This document shows positions 20,228 to 30,749 of a stretch of DNA of 64,000 nt, one piece after another (positions within the stretch are counted from its first letter, which is position 1; each line of letters starts with the position of its first letter). Where the stretch lies: assembly GCF_002224125.1 (NCBI RefSeq), contig NZ_NCSM01000011.1, positions 396,585 through 460,584 of the forward strand. Direction: 5' to 3'. Under the pieces are notes generated by a model that saw nothing but the letters and a program-made list of their open reading frames with translations, was not told where the DNA came from and made no database searches. Source of the DNA: Streptomyces sp. NBS 14/10 (GTDB lineage: Bacteria; Actinomycetota; Actinomycetes; Streptomycetales; Streptomycetaceae). The translations under genes and the position numbers were made by a program.

Positions 20228-23200
20228 TTCCGCTGTCCTTCGCCCAGCAGCGCCTGTGGCTCATCGACCGGCTGGAAGGGCCCAGCCCGGTCTACAACGT
20301 CCCCTTGGCGCTGCGATTCTCCGGGGCCGTGAACCATGCCGCCCTGGAGGCCGCCCTGCGGGATGTGGTGGTCCGCCACGAGAGTCTGCGCACGGTGTTC
20401 ACCGAGACGGAGGGGGTGGCGCACCAGGACATCCTCGATCCGGAGGCGCTGAGCGTGCCGTACGAGGTGGGTGAGACGGATGAGGCGGCGCTCGCCCATG
20501 ACCTCGAGGAGTTCGGGGCGCGCCCCTTCGACCTGGCGCGCGAGCTGCCCGTCCGCGCTCGGCTGTTGCTACTGGCACCGGAGGAATCGGTACTGGCGCT
20601 GGTGATTCACCACACCGCCTGCGACGGCTGGTCCATCGGCCCGCTCTTCCGTGACCTCGGGACCGCGTACCGGGCGCGGTGCCGGGCGGACGGCCGCGCA
20701 CCGCAGTGGGAACCGCTGCCGGTCCAGTACGCGGACTACTCCCTCTGGCAGCGGGAGATGCTGGGGGACGAGGACGACCCGGACAGCGAGGTGTCCCGCC
20801 AGTCCGCCTTCTGGTCCGCCGAACTCATCGGCCTGCCCGAGCAGTTGTCGCTGCCCGCCGACCGGGCCCGTCCGGCCGTGAGCGACTTCCGTGGTGGGGC
20901 CGTACCGATCGAGGTGGGCGCCGAGGCCCACCGCGGACTGACCCGGTTGGCACGGGACGCGCGGGCCAGCTCCTTCATGGTGGTCCAGGCCGCGCTGGCG
21001 CTGCTGCTGACCAGGCTCGGGGCCGGCACCGACATCCCGATCGGCACCGTGACGGCGGGCCGCGACGAGGTGGCGCTGGAGGAACTGGTCGGCTTCTTCG
21101 CCAACACTCTGGTCCTGCGCACCGACACCTCCGGCAACCCCACCTTCCGGGAGTTGCTGGAGCGGGTGCGGAGCAGGACCCTGAAGGCGTACGCACACGG
21201 CGAGCTTCCGTTCGAACGAGTCGTGGAACTCATCAGCCCCGAGCGGTCCCTGGCCAGGCATCCGCTCTTCCAGGTGATGCTGGTCTTCGAACCCGAGGGT
21301 GATGCCGTCCCCGAACTGCCGGGGTTGCGCGTCGGCCTCGAAGAGGTGGACACGCGAAGCGCCAAGTTCGATCTGACCGTCAGTCTGAGGGAGCGATTCG
21401 GCGGCGACGGTGAACCGGTCGGCCTGTCAGGGGAACTCCGTTATCGCACCGATCTGTTCGACCATGGGACGGCCGAGCGTATGGCCGCCCGTCTGGTACG
21501 GATCCTGGCCGCCGCCGCACGGAATCCGGAGCTTCCCGTCGGACGCGTCGATATCCTCGACGCCGCCGAGCGGCACCATGTGCTGACCGAGTGGAACGAC
21601 ACCGGCCTGGACGCACCCGCCCCGAGCCTGCCCGCGCTCTTCTCGGCCCAGGCCGCCCGGACGCCGGCCGCACCGGCCGTGTCCGACGGCGGCCTGGTGC
21701 TCACGTACGCGGAGCTGGACGCGCGGGCCAACCGGCTGGCACAGCTGCTGGCCGCCCGCGGAATCGGCCCGGAGAAGCTGGTCGCGGTCGCCCTGCCCCG
21801 TTCGGCGCAGGCCGTTATCGCGCTGCTGGCCGTCCTCAAGGCAGGGGGCGGCTACCTTCCGCTGGACCCCGGCTATCCGGTGGAACGGCTCGGCGCCATG
21901 CTCCGTGACGCCCGGCCGGAGCTGGTCCTCACCACGGCACCGGCCGACCCGACGACCGAGCCCGCCATCCCCCGGCTGTGCCTCGACAGCTCGCCGGTCC
22001 AGACCGAGCTGGAGAGCCGGCCCGCCACCGATCCGGCCGTGCGGACACATCCCGGTCATCCGGTCTATGTCATTTACACCTCAGGATCGACAGGCCGTCC
22101 CAAGGGTGTCATCGTCACCCACGGAGCTCTGGCCGACTACCTGGCCTGGGCGCGCCGGGCCTACCCGGCGACCGCCGGTACGGTTCTGCTCCATACGTCG
22201 CTCTCGTTCGATCTGACGGTCACCGCCCTGTGGACGCCGCTGACGGTCGGCGGCTGCCTGGTCACGGCTTCGATCCCGGAGCCGGCCGAGATGGCGGAGC
22301 CGGCCGGTATGGAGTTCACCTTCGTGAAGGCCACACCGAGTCATCTGCCGCTGCTGGCCGAGGCATCCGGCATCTGCTCGCCCACCGGTCAGCTGCTGCT
22401 CGCAGGCGAAGCCCTCACCGCCGAGGCGCTTCACAGATGGCGCCGCCGGCACCCGGACATGACCGTGCACAACGTGTACGGACCGACGGAGACCACGGTC
22501 AGCTGCGCCGACTTCCCCGTGGAGCCCGGTGCCGAGCTCCCGCCCGGAACGGTGCCCATCGGCCGTCCCCTGGCCAACACCCGGATCTACGTGCTGGATT
22601 CCGCGCTGGCCCCGGTGCCGCCCGGTGTCGTGGGCGAACTGTACGTCGCGGGCTCGGGCCTGGCCCGGGGATATCTGGGCCGGCCGGGCCTGTCGGCCGA
22701 GCGGTTCGTCGCGTGCCCTTTCGGAGCCCCGGGCGAGCGGATGTACCGCACCGGCGATCTCGCACGGTGGCGGCCGACCGGGGTGCTGGAGTTCATGGGG
22801 CGGGCCGATCAGCAGGTCAAGGTCCGCGGCTTCCGTATCGAACCCGGCGAGATCGAGACCGTACTGGCCGCCGACCCGGTCGTGGGACAGGTCTCGGTGG
22901 TGGCTCGGGAGGACAGGTGGGGAGACCAGCGGCTGGTCGCGTACGTGGTGCCCGCCGAGGGCGGGACACCCGAGAGCGTGGACGGCTCGGCCGTACGCGA
23001 GCGGGCGCGGCGACTGCTGCCGGAGTACATGGTGCCCGCCGTCGTGGTGCCGCTCCCGGCGCTGCCGCTGACGCCGAACGGCAAGCTCGACCGTGCCGCC
23101 CTGCCCGCGCCGCGGCCCAGCGCCGGGAAGTCGTGCCGGGGACCGGGCACGCCGGTCGAAGAGGTCTTGTGCGAGCTGTTCGCGGAAGCTCTCGGCGCCG

Positions 23201-24096
23201 AGGGGATCGGCGCCGACGAGGGGTTCTTCGAACTGGGCGGCCACTCGCTGCTCGCCGCCCGGCTGGTCGGCCGGATCGCGGCCCGGCTGGGCGTGGAGGT
23301 GCGGCTGCGGGACCTGTTCGAGGCGCCTACGGTCGCCGAACTCGCCAGCCGTCTGGGCCGGGTCGGCGAGCGCGACGGGGCGGCCTTCGACGTCCTTCTG
23401 CGGCTTGGGGCGGGCGGTTCGGGCACCCCGCTGTTCTGTGTGCATCCGGGTGGTGGCATCAGCTGGTGCTACACCGGGCTGATCCGCCATCTGCCACCGG
23501 ATCTGCCGGTGTACGGACTACAGTCCCGGGCGTTGTCGCCCGAGGCGACGCGCCCCGCGACCATCGAGGAGATGGCGCGCGACTACCGCGAGCAGATCGT
23601 CTCAGTGCAGCCCGTCGGCCCGTACCGGCTGCTCGGCTGGTCCTTCGGCGGCCTCGTCGCGCATGCCGTCGCCGTACAGCTCCAAGAGGCGGGCGAAGAG
23701 GTGCGGTTCCTCGGCATGCTGGACAGCTATCCGGAGTTCCATGACGACGGCGACCGGCTTCCCCGGTGGGGGGAGGACGGCGCGGTGGAACTTCTCCACG
23801 AGGCGATCGGTGGACTCGACGGGCTCGCGGCGGACGAGATGCCGCGGGTGCTGGCCGCCCTGAGGCATCATCGTGCGCTGTGGCGGGGTTACCTACCCCT
23901 GCGTTACCGGGGAGATCTCCTCTTCTTCACCGCCGCCCTGGACCGGCCCGAGCTCCGGGACGCGGTCAGGGAGTGGACCCCTTTCATCGAGGGGACGATC
24001 GAGGAGATCTCCGTCGAGTGCGCTCATCCGGCGATGCTGTCCCCCGGACCGTCGACCGTGATCGGAAGAGCGCTGGCAGCCGCGCTCTCCCCCTGA
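20215..24096 (+). CDS. Non-ribosomal peptide synthetase, terminating module (C-A-T-TE)
   Basis: A 1293-residue single module. C (5-430) has an intact HHTACDGWS with His132/His133. A (450-950) has a good A3 core ([11 protein letters not shown]) and pocket residues that I read as DLTKLAVVSK; DLTK is the hallmark of aspartate/asparagine-type pockets, though the second half is not a standard match. T has its Ser at about 1011 (GGHSLL). The C-terminal type I thioesterase (1065-1290) has the nucleophile Ser at about 1143 in GWSFGG. This should be the last module, releasing or cyclising the chain. ATG 20215 overlaps the MFS stop. Its 3' end overlaps the convergent third NRPS by 73 bp. Confidence 0.94.
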   Translation: MAGLIPLSFAQQRLWLIDRLEGPSPVYNVPLALRFSGAVNHAALEAALRDVVVRHESLRTVFTETEGVAHQDILDPEALSVPYEVGETDEAALAHDLEEFGARPFDLARELPVRARLLLLAPEESVLALVIHHTACDGWSIGPLFRDLGTAYRARCRADGRAPQWEPLPVQYADYSLWQREMLGDEDDPDSEVSRQSAFWSAELIGLPEQLSLPADRARPAVSDFRGGAVPIEVGAEAHRGLTRLARDARASSFMVVQAALALLLTRLGAGTDIPIGTVTAGRDEVALEELVGFFANTLVLRTDTSGNPTFRELLERVRSRTLKAYAHGELPFERVVELISPERSLARHPLFQVMLVFEPEGDAVPELPGLRVGLEEVDTRSAKFDLTVSLRERFGGDGEPVGLSGELRYRTDLFDHGTAERMAARLVRILAAAARNPELPVGRVDILDAAERHHVLTEWNDTGLDAPAPSLPALFSAQAARTPAAPAVSDGGLVLTYAELDARANRLAQLLAARGIGPEKLVAVALPRSAQAVIALLAVLKAGGGYLPLDPGYPVERLGAMLRDARPELVLTTAPADPTTEPAIPRLCLDSSPVQTELESRPATDPAVRTHPGHPVYVIYTSGSTGRPKGVIVTHGALADYLAWARRAYPATAGTVLLHTSLSFDLTVTALWTPLTVGGCLVTASIPEPAEMAEPAGMEFTFVKATPSHLPLLAEASGICSPTGQLLLAGEALTAEALHRWRRRHPDMTVHNVYGPTETTVSCADFPVEPGAELPPGTVPIGRPLANTRIYVLDSALAPVPPGVVGELYVAGSGLARGYLGRPGLSAERFVACPFGAPGERMYRTGDLARWRPTGVLEFMGRADQQVKVRGFRIEPGEIETVLAADPVVGQVSVVAREDRWGDQRLVAYVVPAEGGTPESVDGSAVRERARRLLPEYMVPAVVVPLPALPLTPNGKLDRAALPAPRPSAGKSCRGPGTPVEEVLCELFAEALGAEGIGADEGFFELGGHSLLAARLVGRIAARLGVEVRLRDLFEAPTVAELASRLGRVGERDGAAFDVLLRLGAGGSGTPLFCVHPGGGISWCYTGLIRHLPPDLPVYGLQSRALSPEATRPATIEEMARDYREQIVSVQPVGPYRLLGWSFGGLVAHAVAVQLQEAGEEVRFLGMLDSYPEFHDDGDRLPRWGEDGAVELLHEAIGGLDGLAADEMPRVLAALRHHRALWRGYLPLRYRGDLLFFTAALDRPELRDAVREWTPFIEGTIEEISVECAHPAMLSPGPSTVIGRALAAALSP

Positions 24097-27000
24097 CCTG
24101 CCCGGCCCACGAGGTCCACAGATCCGTCGCCGCGCAGTCGGGCCCGGGCGCCGGTGCGGTACATCCGCCCGCCGGGCGGCCCGTACGGATCGGCCACAAA
24201 GCGCTCCGCGGTGCGGGCCGGTCGTCCCGGGTAGCCACGGGCAGGCCCCGGACCGGGCAGGTACAGCTCGCCGACGACGCCGGGCGGCACCCGCCGCCCG
24301 GCTCCGTCCAGTACGTAGGCCGGAGGCCGGTCGGCACTCGGGTAGGTGTCCGAGACTTGCCCGGCCGAGACCTGCCCGGCCGAACGGCGGGACGTGACGG
24401 TCACGCGGCCGCCCCGCAGCAACTGCCCCCACCATTCCCATACGGTGAAGTCGAAGTCGTCGCCGAACCCGGGACAGGCATCGGCACCGGTCCCGGTGAT
24501 CACACGCAGCACGTCCTGGTGGGAGAGGACGGCCCCCAGGGGTTCGCCATGCGCGCTCGCGGCCCGGACCACGCAGGCGGCGCCGGTGGGCTGTGGAGCC
24601 GGTGTGCGGAGGTCCGGCGGGGTGGCCGGTCCTGGTTCGCCGATGACCAGTGTGGGCAGGTCGGCGGGGAGGAACCAGGCATGGGCACGATCCGTGACGG
24701 TCAGGACGGGCGGGCAGTCGGTCGGCAGCAGTTCCAGACGCTCGTCCGGCGTGCCGGGGTCGAGCGGAAGACAGCAGCCTCCGGCTCTGAGTACGGCGAG
24801 CGTCGCGATCACCAGGTGGGCCGAGCGCGGCAGCGCCACCGCCACGGTCAGCTCCGGCCCCACCCCCGCCTCCCGCAGCATCAGCGCCATCTGGTCCACC
24901 CGCTCACCGAGTTCGGCGTACGTGAGCTCGGTGGCGCCGTACACCACCGCGATCCGGTCGGGTGTGCGCCGGACCTGGGCGTCGAAGAGGGAGATGACGG
25001 TCTGCCCGTCGACGGTCTGCCCGTCGGCGATCGGCGGTGGCGAGCACTCCGCGCCGGTCGGCGGTGCCGCGAGCGGGCGGGTGGCGGAGAGGGGCAGGTC
25101 GGACAGGCGGGTGTCCGGAGCTGCCGCCACGCTGTGCAGCAGCGTGCGCCACAAGGAGGTGATCCGCTCAGCGGTGTCCGCGTCGAAGAGTTCGGTGCGG
25201 TACGAGAGCACGCCCTGGAGCCCGGAGCCGGTCTCCCAGAGCTGCATGCCGAGGTCGAACTGTGAGGTGCTGACGTCGAACGGTACGGGCTCCACCGTGA
25301 GTCCGGTCAGTTCGGCCGTCTCCGGGGCGTTGTTCTGCAGTACGAAGAGCACCTGGGCCAGCGGATTGTGCCATGGGCTCCGGTCCGGGTTCAGCTCCTC
25401 GACGATCTTCTCGAACGGCACGTCCTGGTGCGCATAGCCGTCCAGCGCCACTCGCCGTACCTGGTCCAGCAAGGATCGGAAGGTGGGATTCCCGGAAAGG
25501 TCGGCGCGCAGCGCCAGGGTGTTGACGAAGAAGCCCACGAGACGGTCGAGTTCGGTACGGCCCCGGGCAGCGGTCGGCACGGCCACCACGATGTCGTCCT
25601 GACCGCTGAGCCTGCCCATCAGGCAGTGGAAGGCCGCGAGCAGGGTGATGAACACCGTGGCGCTGCCGGCCTGGCTGACGGCGCGGATCCCGTCCAGAAC
25701 ATCTGCCGGGACGCGGAATTCCACCACCCGTCCCGCCGAACTGCCGGCAGCCTCGCGAGGCCGGTCGAAGGGCAGCTCGATGGCCGTCGGCGCGCTGGCC
25801 AGCCTTTCCTTCCAGTAGTCCAGTTGGTGTGCGAGAACCCCCTCCCGCAGCCAGTCGCGCTGCCACACCGCGTAGTCGGCGTAGCTCACCGGCAGCTCGG
25901 CCAGGCCCGCCCGCTCCTGGTGACCCCCGGCCGCGTAGAGGGCGGCCAGGTCCTCGAAGAAGACGCTGCCGGACCAGCCGTCGGTGACCAGGTGGTGCAT
26001 GGTCAGCAGCAGGATGTGCTCGTCGGCGGCCAGACGCAGCAGCTCCGTCCGCATGAGCGGTCCCCGGACCAGGTCGAAGGGGCGCATGGCCTCCTCGCCG
26101 ACCAGCCGCTCGGCCTCGCGCGTCCGCTCTTGCTCCCCCAGCCCGCTGAGGTCGGTGAGACCCAGCTCCCAGGACGGCGCGGGCCGGATCACCTGCCACG
26201 GCTCGCCGTCATCGGAACCGAAGACCGTACGCAGCACCTCGTGGCGTTCGGCCATCGCCTCCAGACTCCGCCGCAGCGCCTCCCGGTCGAGGGCGCCGCG
26301 CAGCCGCAGCGGAGAGGCGATGTTGTAGGCCGGGCTGCCCGGCTCCAACTGGTCGATGAACCACAGGCGTCGCTGGGCGAACGACAGCGGGAGCCGCTGT
26401 CCAACAACCCGGGGCAGGGGCACGATCGGCGGCGTCGTCGGTGTGCCGGACCGCAGCGACGCCTCGGCCCGTTCGGCGAGGCCCGCGATCGTCGGGCTCT
26501 CGTAGATCGCGCGAACCGGGAGCTCGGCGCCCAGATCGGTGCGGATCCGGGCGAGCACCTGGGTGGCCAGGAGTGAATGGCCGCCGATGGAGAAAAAGTT
26601 GTCGTGCACGCCGATGCCGCCGAGCCCGATGACAGCGCTCCAGATGCCCCCGATGATCTCCTCGGTCGGGGTGCGTGGCTCCGCGCCGCCGCCGACCTGG
26701 GCGGAGAGCTCCTGTTCGGGGCTCGGCAGCCCTCGGCGGTTGAGCTTTCCGTTGGAGTTGAGCGGCATGCTCTCCAGCAGCACGATCGCTGAAGGGATCA
26801 TGAAGCCCGGCAGCCGCCCACGCAGGTGATCGCGCAGCCGGGCCCGGGTCTCCCGCTCCCATGTGGGCCGTGTTTCGCCCGAAGTCGGCCACCGTCCGGC
26901 GGCGACCGACGCATAGGCCACCAGATGCCGGTCCCCAGGGGCCTTGTCGTGCACGATGACCAGGACGTCCTCGACATCCGGGTGGCCGCGCAGGGCTTCC

Positions 27001-29684
27001 CCGACCTCCCCCAGCTCGACCCGGAAGCCACGGACCTTCACCTGGTGGTCGGACCGGCCGACGATCTCGATCGTGCCGTCGGGGCGGTACCGGGTCAGAT
27101 CACCGCTGCGGTAGAGCCGTGCCCCGGGGACCCCGCTGAACGGGTCCGGAACGAAACGGGTCGCGGTCAGATCCGTCCGGCCGAAGTAGCCGCGGCCGAC
27201 CCCGTCTCCCCCGACATAGAGCTCACCCGCGACTCCGGGCGGGACCGGCTGCAGTGCGCTGTTGAGGATGTAGATCCGGCTGCCCGGCAGCGGGCGGCCG
27301 ACCGGGAGTGCGCCGTCGGGGTCGTCGCCGGGGTGGCCCTCGGCGAAGTGGGTGTTGTCGATGGTGGACTCGGTGAGACCGTAGGTCCCGGCCATCACGG
27401 TCCCCGGGTGGCACAGCCGCCGCGCGCGCTCGAAGTCGCGTACGTACCAGACATCGCCACCCGCCATGAGGAAGTCCAGGAACTCCAGCGACTCCCCGCT
27501 CGCCTCGACATGGTCCAGGAACACCCGCAGCAGCGGCGGTACGAACTCCGCGCTGTTGACGTCTTCCTGGATCATCAGGTCCAGCAGCTCCGGTGGCGAC
27601 AGCGAGACCTCGCGCGGGCACACCACCAGCGTGGCGCCGGTGAACAGCGCGCGCATGGTGTCGCCCATGAACATGTCGAAGGAGAAGCTCGCCATCTGCA
27701 CATGAGCCCTCAGTCGCCGGCTCAGGTCGTAGCGCTTCTCGAACGAGTGGAAGTAGTTGACGAAGTTCGCGTGCGTGAGCATCGCGCACTTGGGGGTTCC
27801 GGTCGAGCCCGAGGTGTAGAGCATGCCCGCGAGATTCGACGGGAGCACGCCGCTGACCGGCGGGAGCGTCGGCTGTGACCGTATCTCCGCGTCGTCCCTG
27901 TCCACCAGGAGGACGGGTACGGCGTCGGCTCCGGTCAGGGCCGCTGCCGTGGTGGCGTCGGAGATCAGCAGCGAGGCCCTGGAGTCCGACAGCATGAACG
28001 CCAGGCGCTCCGCCGGGTAGTCCGGGTCCAGCGGGATGAAGGTGCCCCCCGCCTTGAACACCGCGAGAAGGGCGACCAGAGTCGCGGCCGAGCGCTCCAG
28101 GCAGATGCCGACGCCGGTTTCGGGCCCGACCCCTCGGGAGCGCAGGGCGTGCGCCATCTGGTTGGCGCGCTCGTCCAGTTGCCGGTAGGTGAGGCGCTGA
28201 TCCCGCCACACCACCGCGAGGGCTTCCGGCGTACGGCGGACCTGCTCCTCGAAGAGGGTGTGCAGACACCGGGGCTCACCGCGCTCCGAGCCGGTCTCGT
28301 TCCAGCCGGTCAGGATCTGCTCGCGTTCCGCCGGGAGGAGCAGGCGCAGCGCGCTGACCGGCCGGTCGGGGTTGGCCAGGGCGTCTTCGAGCAGCTGCCG
28401 CAGGTGTCCGGCCATGCGCCGGATCGTGGCGGGCTCGAACAGGTCGGTGCTGTATTCCAGCTCGCAGACCAGCCGCTCCCCCAGATGCCTTACCCCCAGG
28501 GTGAGATCGAACCTGGCCGAGGTGCGCGGCAGGTCGATGCGCTCCACCGCGAGCCGGGCGAATTCCGGTGCTTCCTCTGCTTCCTCTGCTTCCTCGCGCC
28601 CTTCCGACGCGCGGAACAGCACCTGGAACAGTGGGGTGGAACTCGGATCACGTTCCGGCTGAAGGATTCTGATCAGCTCTTCGAATGGCACGTCGCCGTG
28701 CACCCGGGCTTCCCGCACCGCCGCGTCCACCCGGCGGACGACCTCGCCGAATCCGGGCTCGAGCCGGGCGCCGGAAAGGTCGCTGCGGAGCACCACCGTG
28801 TTGGCGAAGTGCCCGATCGCGCTGTCCGGTTCGCCCTGCGGCCGGTTGGGCAGAATCGTGCCCACCGCAATGTCCCGCTGGTCGCAGTAGCGAGCAAGCA
28901 GGGTCTTGAACGCCGCGAGGACCGTGGTTGCCACGGTGGTCCCCCGGCTGTCGCTGAAGCCGGTCAGCCGGGCCGTCAACTCCCGGCCGAGCTCAAAGCT
29001 TTGGGCTGCCCCGCGTCCGCTCCGTACGGCGGGCCGCCGTTTGTCGCAGGGCAGCCGCAGCATCGCGGGCACGCCGTCGAGCCGCTTGCGCCAGTACTCC
29101 AGCGAGGCGGCGTACGACCGGCCGCGCTGCTCGCGGGCGTAGTCGGCGTACCGCGGGGAGGGCGTGGGCAGCACGGGGGGCCTGCCGTCCAGGAACGCCG
29201 CGTAGACCTGCCCGAGCTCGCGAAGCAGCACCTCCATGGACGCGCTGTCAAGGACGATCTGGTGCGCGGTGACGGCCAGCGCGTGGTCCGCGCCGGACAG
29301 GCGCACCAGCCGCAACCGGATCAGCGGCCCCGACGCAAGATCGAAGGGGGCGTCGGCCTCCTCGCTCAACAGCCGCTCCGTCTCGGATTCCCGCCGGTCT
29401 TCCGGGAGCGCGCCGAGATCGGTGAACGACAGCGGAAGGTCCGCGCTCTCGGCCTGTACGCACACCGGTACGCCGGCCCTGTCGGGGAAGCGGGCCCGGA
29501 GCGTGTCGTGGCGCCGCGCGATCTCGCCGAAGGCCCGACGCAGCGCCTCGATATCCAGGTCCCCCCGGATGCGCAGGGCGACAGCGACGCTGTAGACCGA
29601 GTTGCCCGGCCGCAGTCTGTCGAGGAACCAGAGCTGCTCCTGTCCGAAGGACAGCGGCAGATCGTGCGGGGCTGAGTCGGCCAT
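24024..29684 (-). CDS. Non-ribosomal peptide synthetase, C*-A-T-C plus truncated degenerate A domain
   Basis: 1886 residues. C1 (5-430) has a broken active site: HHxxxDG is replaced by HQIVLDS (His141, Gln142), so the catalytic second histidine is gone. A1 (450-1000) is intact in outline (GSTGTPKC with Cys for Gly) and its pocket reads DMGELATIDK, close to ornithine-type codes with acidic Glu278, so a basic residue is likely. T1 has Ser about 1037. C2 (1085-1515) is normal (His1230/His1231, Asp1235). The last domain (1530-1886) is an A domain that lost its A3 Gly/Ser-rich loop, the segment between A4 and A6 that carries most pocket residues, and everything after A8, including the catalytic Lys and any T domain. 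GGTGAGG precedes ATG 29684. Confidence 0.93.
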   Translation of the reverse strand: MADSAPHDLPLSFGQEQLWFLDRLRPGNSVYSVAVALRIRGDLDIEALRRAFGEIARRHDTLRARFPDRAGVPVCVQAESADLPLSFTDLGALPEDRRESETERLLSEEADAPFDLASGPLIRLRLVRLSGADHALAVTAHQIVLDSASMEVLLRELGQVYAAFLDGRPPVLPTPSPRYADYAREQRGRSYAASLEYWRKRLDGVPAMLRLPCDKRRPAVRSGRGAAQSFELGRELTARLTGFSDSRGTTVATTVLAAFKTLLARYCDQRDIAVGTILPNRPQGEPDSAIGHFANTVVLRSDLSGARLEPGFGEVVRRVDAAVREARVHGDVPFEELIRILQPERDPSSTPLFQVLFRASEGREEAEEAEEAPEFARLAVERIDLPRTSARFDLTLGVRHLGERLVCELEYSTDLFEPATIRRMAGHLRQLLEDALANPDRPVSALRLLLPAEREQILTGWNETGSERGEPRCLHTLFEEQVRRTPEALAVVWRDQRLTYRQLDERANQMAHALRSRGVGPETGVGICLERSAATLVALLAVFKAGGTFIPLDPDYPAERLAFMLSDSRASLLISDATTAAALTGADAVPVLLVDRDDAEIRSQPTLPPVSGVLPSNLAGMLYTSGSTGTPKCAMLTHANFVNYFHSFEKRYDLSRRLRAHVQMASFSFDMFMGDTMRALFTGATLVVCPREVSLSPPELLDLMIQEDVNSAEFVPPLLRVFLDHVEASGESLEFLDFLMAGGDVWYVRDFERARRLCHPGTVMAGTYGLTESTIDNTHFAEGHPGDDPDGALPVGRPLPGSRIYILNSALQPVPPGVAGELYVGGDGVGRGYFGRTDLTATRFVPDPFSGVPGARLYRSGDLTRYRPDGTIEIVGRSDHQVKVRGFRVELGEVGEALRGHPDVEDVLVIVHDKAPGDRHLVAYASVAAGRWPTSGETRPTWERETRARLRDHLRGRLPGFMIPSAIVLLESMPLNSNGKLNRRGLPSPEQELSAQVGGGAEPRTPTEEIIGGIWSAVIGLGGIGVHDNFFSIGGHSLLATQVLARIRTDLGAELPVRAIYESPTIAGLAERAEASLRSGTPTTPPIVPLPRVVGQRLPLSFAQRRLWFIDQLEPGSPAYNIASPLRLRGALDREALRRSLEAMAERHEVLRTVFGSDDGEPWQVIRPAPSWELGLTDLSGLGEQERTREAERLVGEEAMRPFDLVRGPLMRTELLRLAADEHILLLTMHHLVTDGWSGSVFFEDLAALYAAGGHQERAGLAELPVSYADYAVWQRDWLREGVLAHQLDYWKERLASAPTAIELPFDRPREAAGSSAGRVVEFRVPADVLDGIRAVSQAGSATVFITLLAAFHCLMGRLSGQDDIVVAVPTAARGRTELDRLVGFFVNTLALRADLSGNPTFRSLLDQVRRVALDGYAHQDVPFEKIVEELNPDRSPWHNPLAQVLFVLQNNAPETAELTGLTVEPVPFDVSTSQFDLGMQLWETGSGLQGVLSYRTELFDADTAERITSLWRTLLHSVAAAPDTRLSDLPLSATRPLAAPPTGAECSPPPIADGQTVDGQTVISLFDAQVRRTPDRIAVVYGATELTYAELGERVDQMALMLREAGVGPELTVAVALPRSAHLVIATLAVLRAGGCCLPLDPGTPDERLELLPTDCPPVLTVTDRAHAWFLPADLPTLVIGEPGPATPPDLRTPAPQPTGAACVVRAASAHGEPLGAVLSHQDVLRVITGTGADACPGFGDDFDFTVWEWWGQLLRGGRVTVTSRRSAGQVSAGQVSDTYPSADRPPAYVLDGAGRRVPPGVVGELYLPGPGPARGYPGRPARTAERFVADPYGPPGGRMYRTGARARLRGDGSVDLVGRAGQGESAAASALPITVDGPGDSIAG
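24352..24381 (-). repeat. 15-bp tandem duplication in the degenerate A domain of NRPS3
   Basis: Two head-to-tail copies of a GAGACYTGCCCGGCC unit encode Ala-Gly-Gln-Val-Ser twice. It lies exactly where the A5/pocket segment is missing, so it may mark the deletion junction. Confidence 0.85.
24996..25025 (-). repeat. 15-bp tandem duplication in the C2-A* linker of NRPS3
   Basis: Two identical copies of GACGGTCTGCCCGTC encode Asp-Gly-Gln-Thr-Val twice in the linker before the degenerate A domain. The frame is kept. Confidence 0.85.
28570..28596 (-). repeat. 9-bp tandem repeat in C1 of NRPS3
   Basis: Three copies of GCTTCCTCT (last base changed in the third) encode Glu-Glu-Ala three times, in the same C-domain area as the minisatellite of the first NRPS gene. 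Confidence 0.8.
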
Positions 29685-29816
29685 AACCTCACCAGGAACC
29701 GATGGAGCACTGCCAAGGCGATGAGATTAGCGGATCATCAGCCAGCCGGATCACGACATCAGCTGGGTAGTGGATGTCGGCGCCGGTTGTCACAGGCGTG
29801 GTCTAGCCTCCGAAAT

Positions 29817-30611
29817 ATGGACCTGGACCTGGCGGGACGACGGGCGATGGTGACGGGGAGCAGCGGAGGCATCGGCGCCGCAGTGGCCCAGCGGCTGGTC
29901 GATGAGGGGTGCGCCGTATTGGTGCACGGTCGCGATCCTGACCGTGTCGGCGGGGTCGCGGCACGGCTTCGTGCCGCTGGCGGGGTGGTGGACGTCGTGC
30001 TGGGGGACCTTGCTGATGATGATGCCGCCGGGACGGTGGCCGAGCAGGCCTTCGAGTGGGGCGTGGAGATACTGGTCAACAACGCCGGCCCGTTCGCCGA
30101 GCACGACTGGGAAACGGCGGAGCCGGCGGCGTGGTTGAACGCGATCAACGGGAATGTCGTATCCGCCGTGCGGATGATCCAGGCCCTGGTGCCTCGGATG
30201 CGCGAGCGCGGGTGGGGGCGGGTGGTCAATGTGGGAAGCCGGGCCGCGACGACTCCGTTGCCGAACATGGTCGAGTATTCGGCGGCGAAGGCGGCGGTGG
30301 TCAACATGACGACCAGCCTGGCCCAGCATCTGGCCGGATCCGGCATCACCGCGAACACGGTGAGCCCCGGTGTCATCGTTACGGACGGCATGCGGCAGAT
30401 GTTCGAAGCCGGAGCGGCTGCACGGGGCTGGCCAGGGCAATGGACGGAGTTGGAGCCGCTGGTGGTGGCCGAGTACGCCCCGAACCCGACGGGCAGGCTC
30501 GGCACCGCGGAAGATATCGCGGCAGCGGTCGCGTTTCTCGCCAGCCCGCTGGCCGGCTACATCAACGGCATCAACCTGCGCGTCGACGGGGGCATCACGT
30601 CGGTGCCGTAG
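29817..30611 (+). CDS. SDR-family NAD(P)-dependent oxidoreductase
   Basis: A 264-residue classical short-chain dehydrogenase: TGSSGGIG cofactor loop, NNAG, the catalytic Ser of NVGSR, and YSAAK with Tyr154/Lys158. The C-terminus GGITSVP is typical of the FabG-like group. ATG 29817 is the start where homology begins; no strong ribosome site precedes it, so a leaderless or weakly translated message is possible. It is divergent from the third NRPS gene across 132 bp and ends at a terminator shared with the convergent glucanase gene. It may be the right-hand edge of the NRPS cluster (keto-group reduction) or an unrelated gene. Confidence 0.88.
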   Translation: MDLDLAGRRAMVTGSSGGIGAAVAQRLVDEGCAVLVHGRDPDRVGGVAARLRAAGGVVDVVLGDLADDDAAGTVAEQAFEWGVEILVNNAGPFAEHDWETAEPAAWLNAINGNVVSAVRMIQALVPRMRERGWGRVVNVGSRAATTPLPNMVEYSAAKAAVVNMTTSLAQHLAGSGITANTVSPGVIVTDGMRQMFEAGAAARGWPGQWTELEPLVVAEYAPNPTGRLGTAEDIAAAVAFLASPLAGYINGINLRVDGGITSVP

Positions 30612-30696
30612 TGGCCTCGTCGGGCAACTTCTCGCCCCCGTGACGTGTGCCTTCGCTGTACCGCGACCGCGCACGCTCCGCCGGGGTACGACGACG

Positions 30697-30726
30697 CGGG
30701 GCCTCCCTCCTTGGCGAGAGGCCCCG
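30697..30726. terminator. Bidirectional hairpin terminator
   Basis: A perfect 9-bp stem (CGGGGCCTC / GAGGCCCCG) with a 12-base loop lies between the convergent SDR and GH87 genes. There is no long T tract, as usual in high-GC actinobacteria. The position fits ending both transcripts. Confidence 0.8.
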
Positions 30727-30749
30727 TGCCGTTCGGTGCTGTTCGCGGT

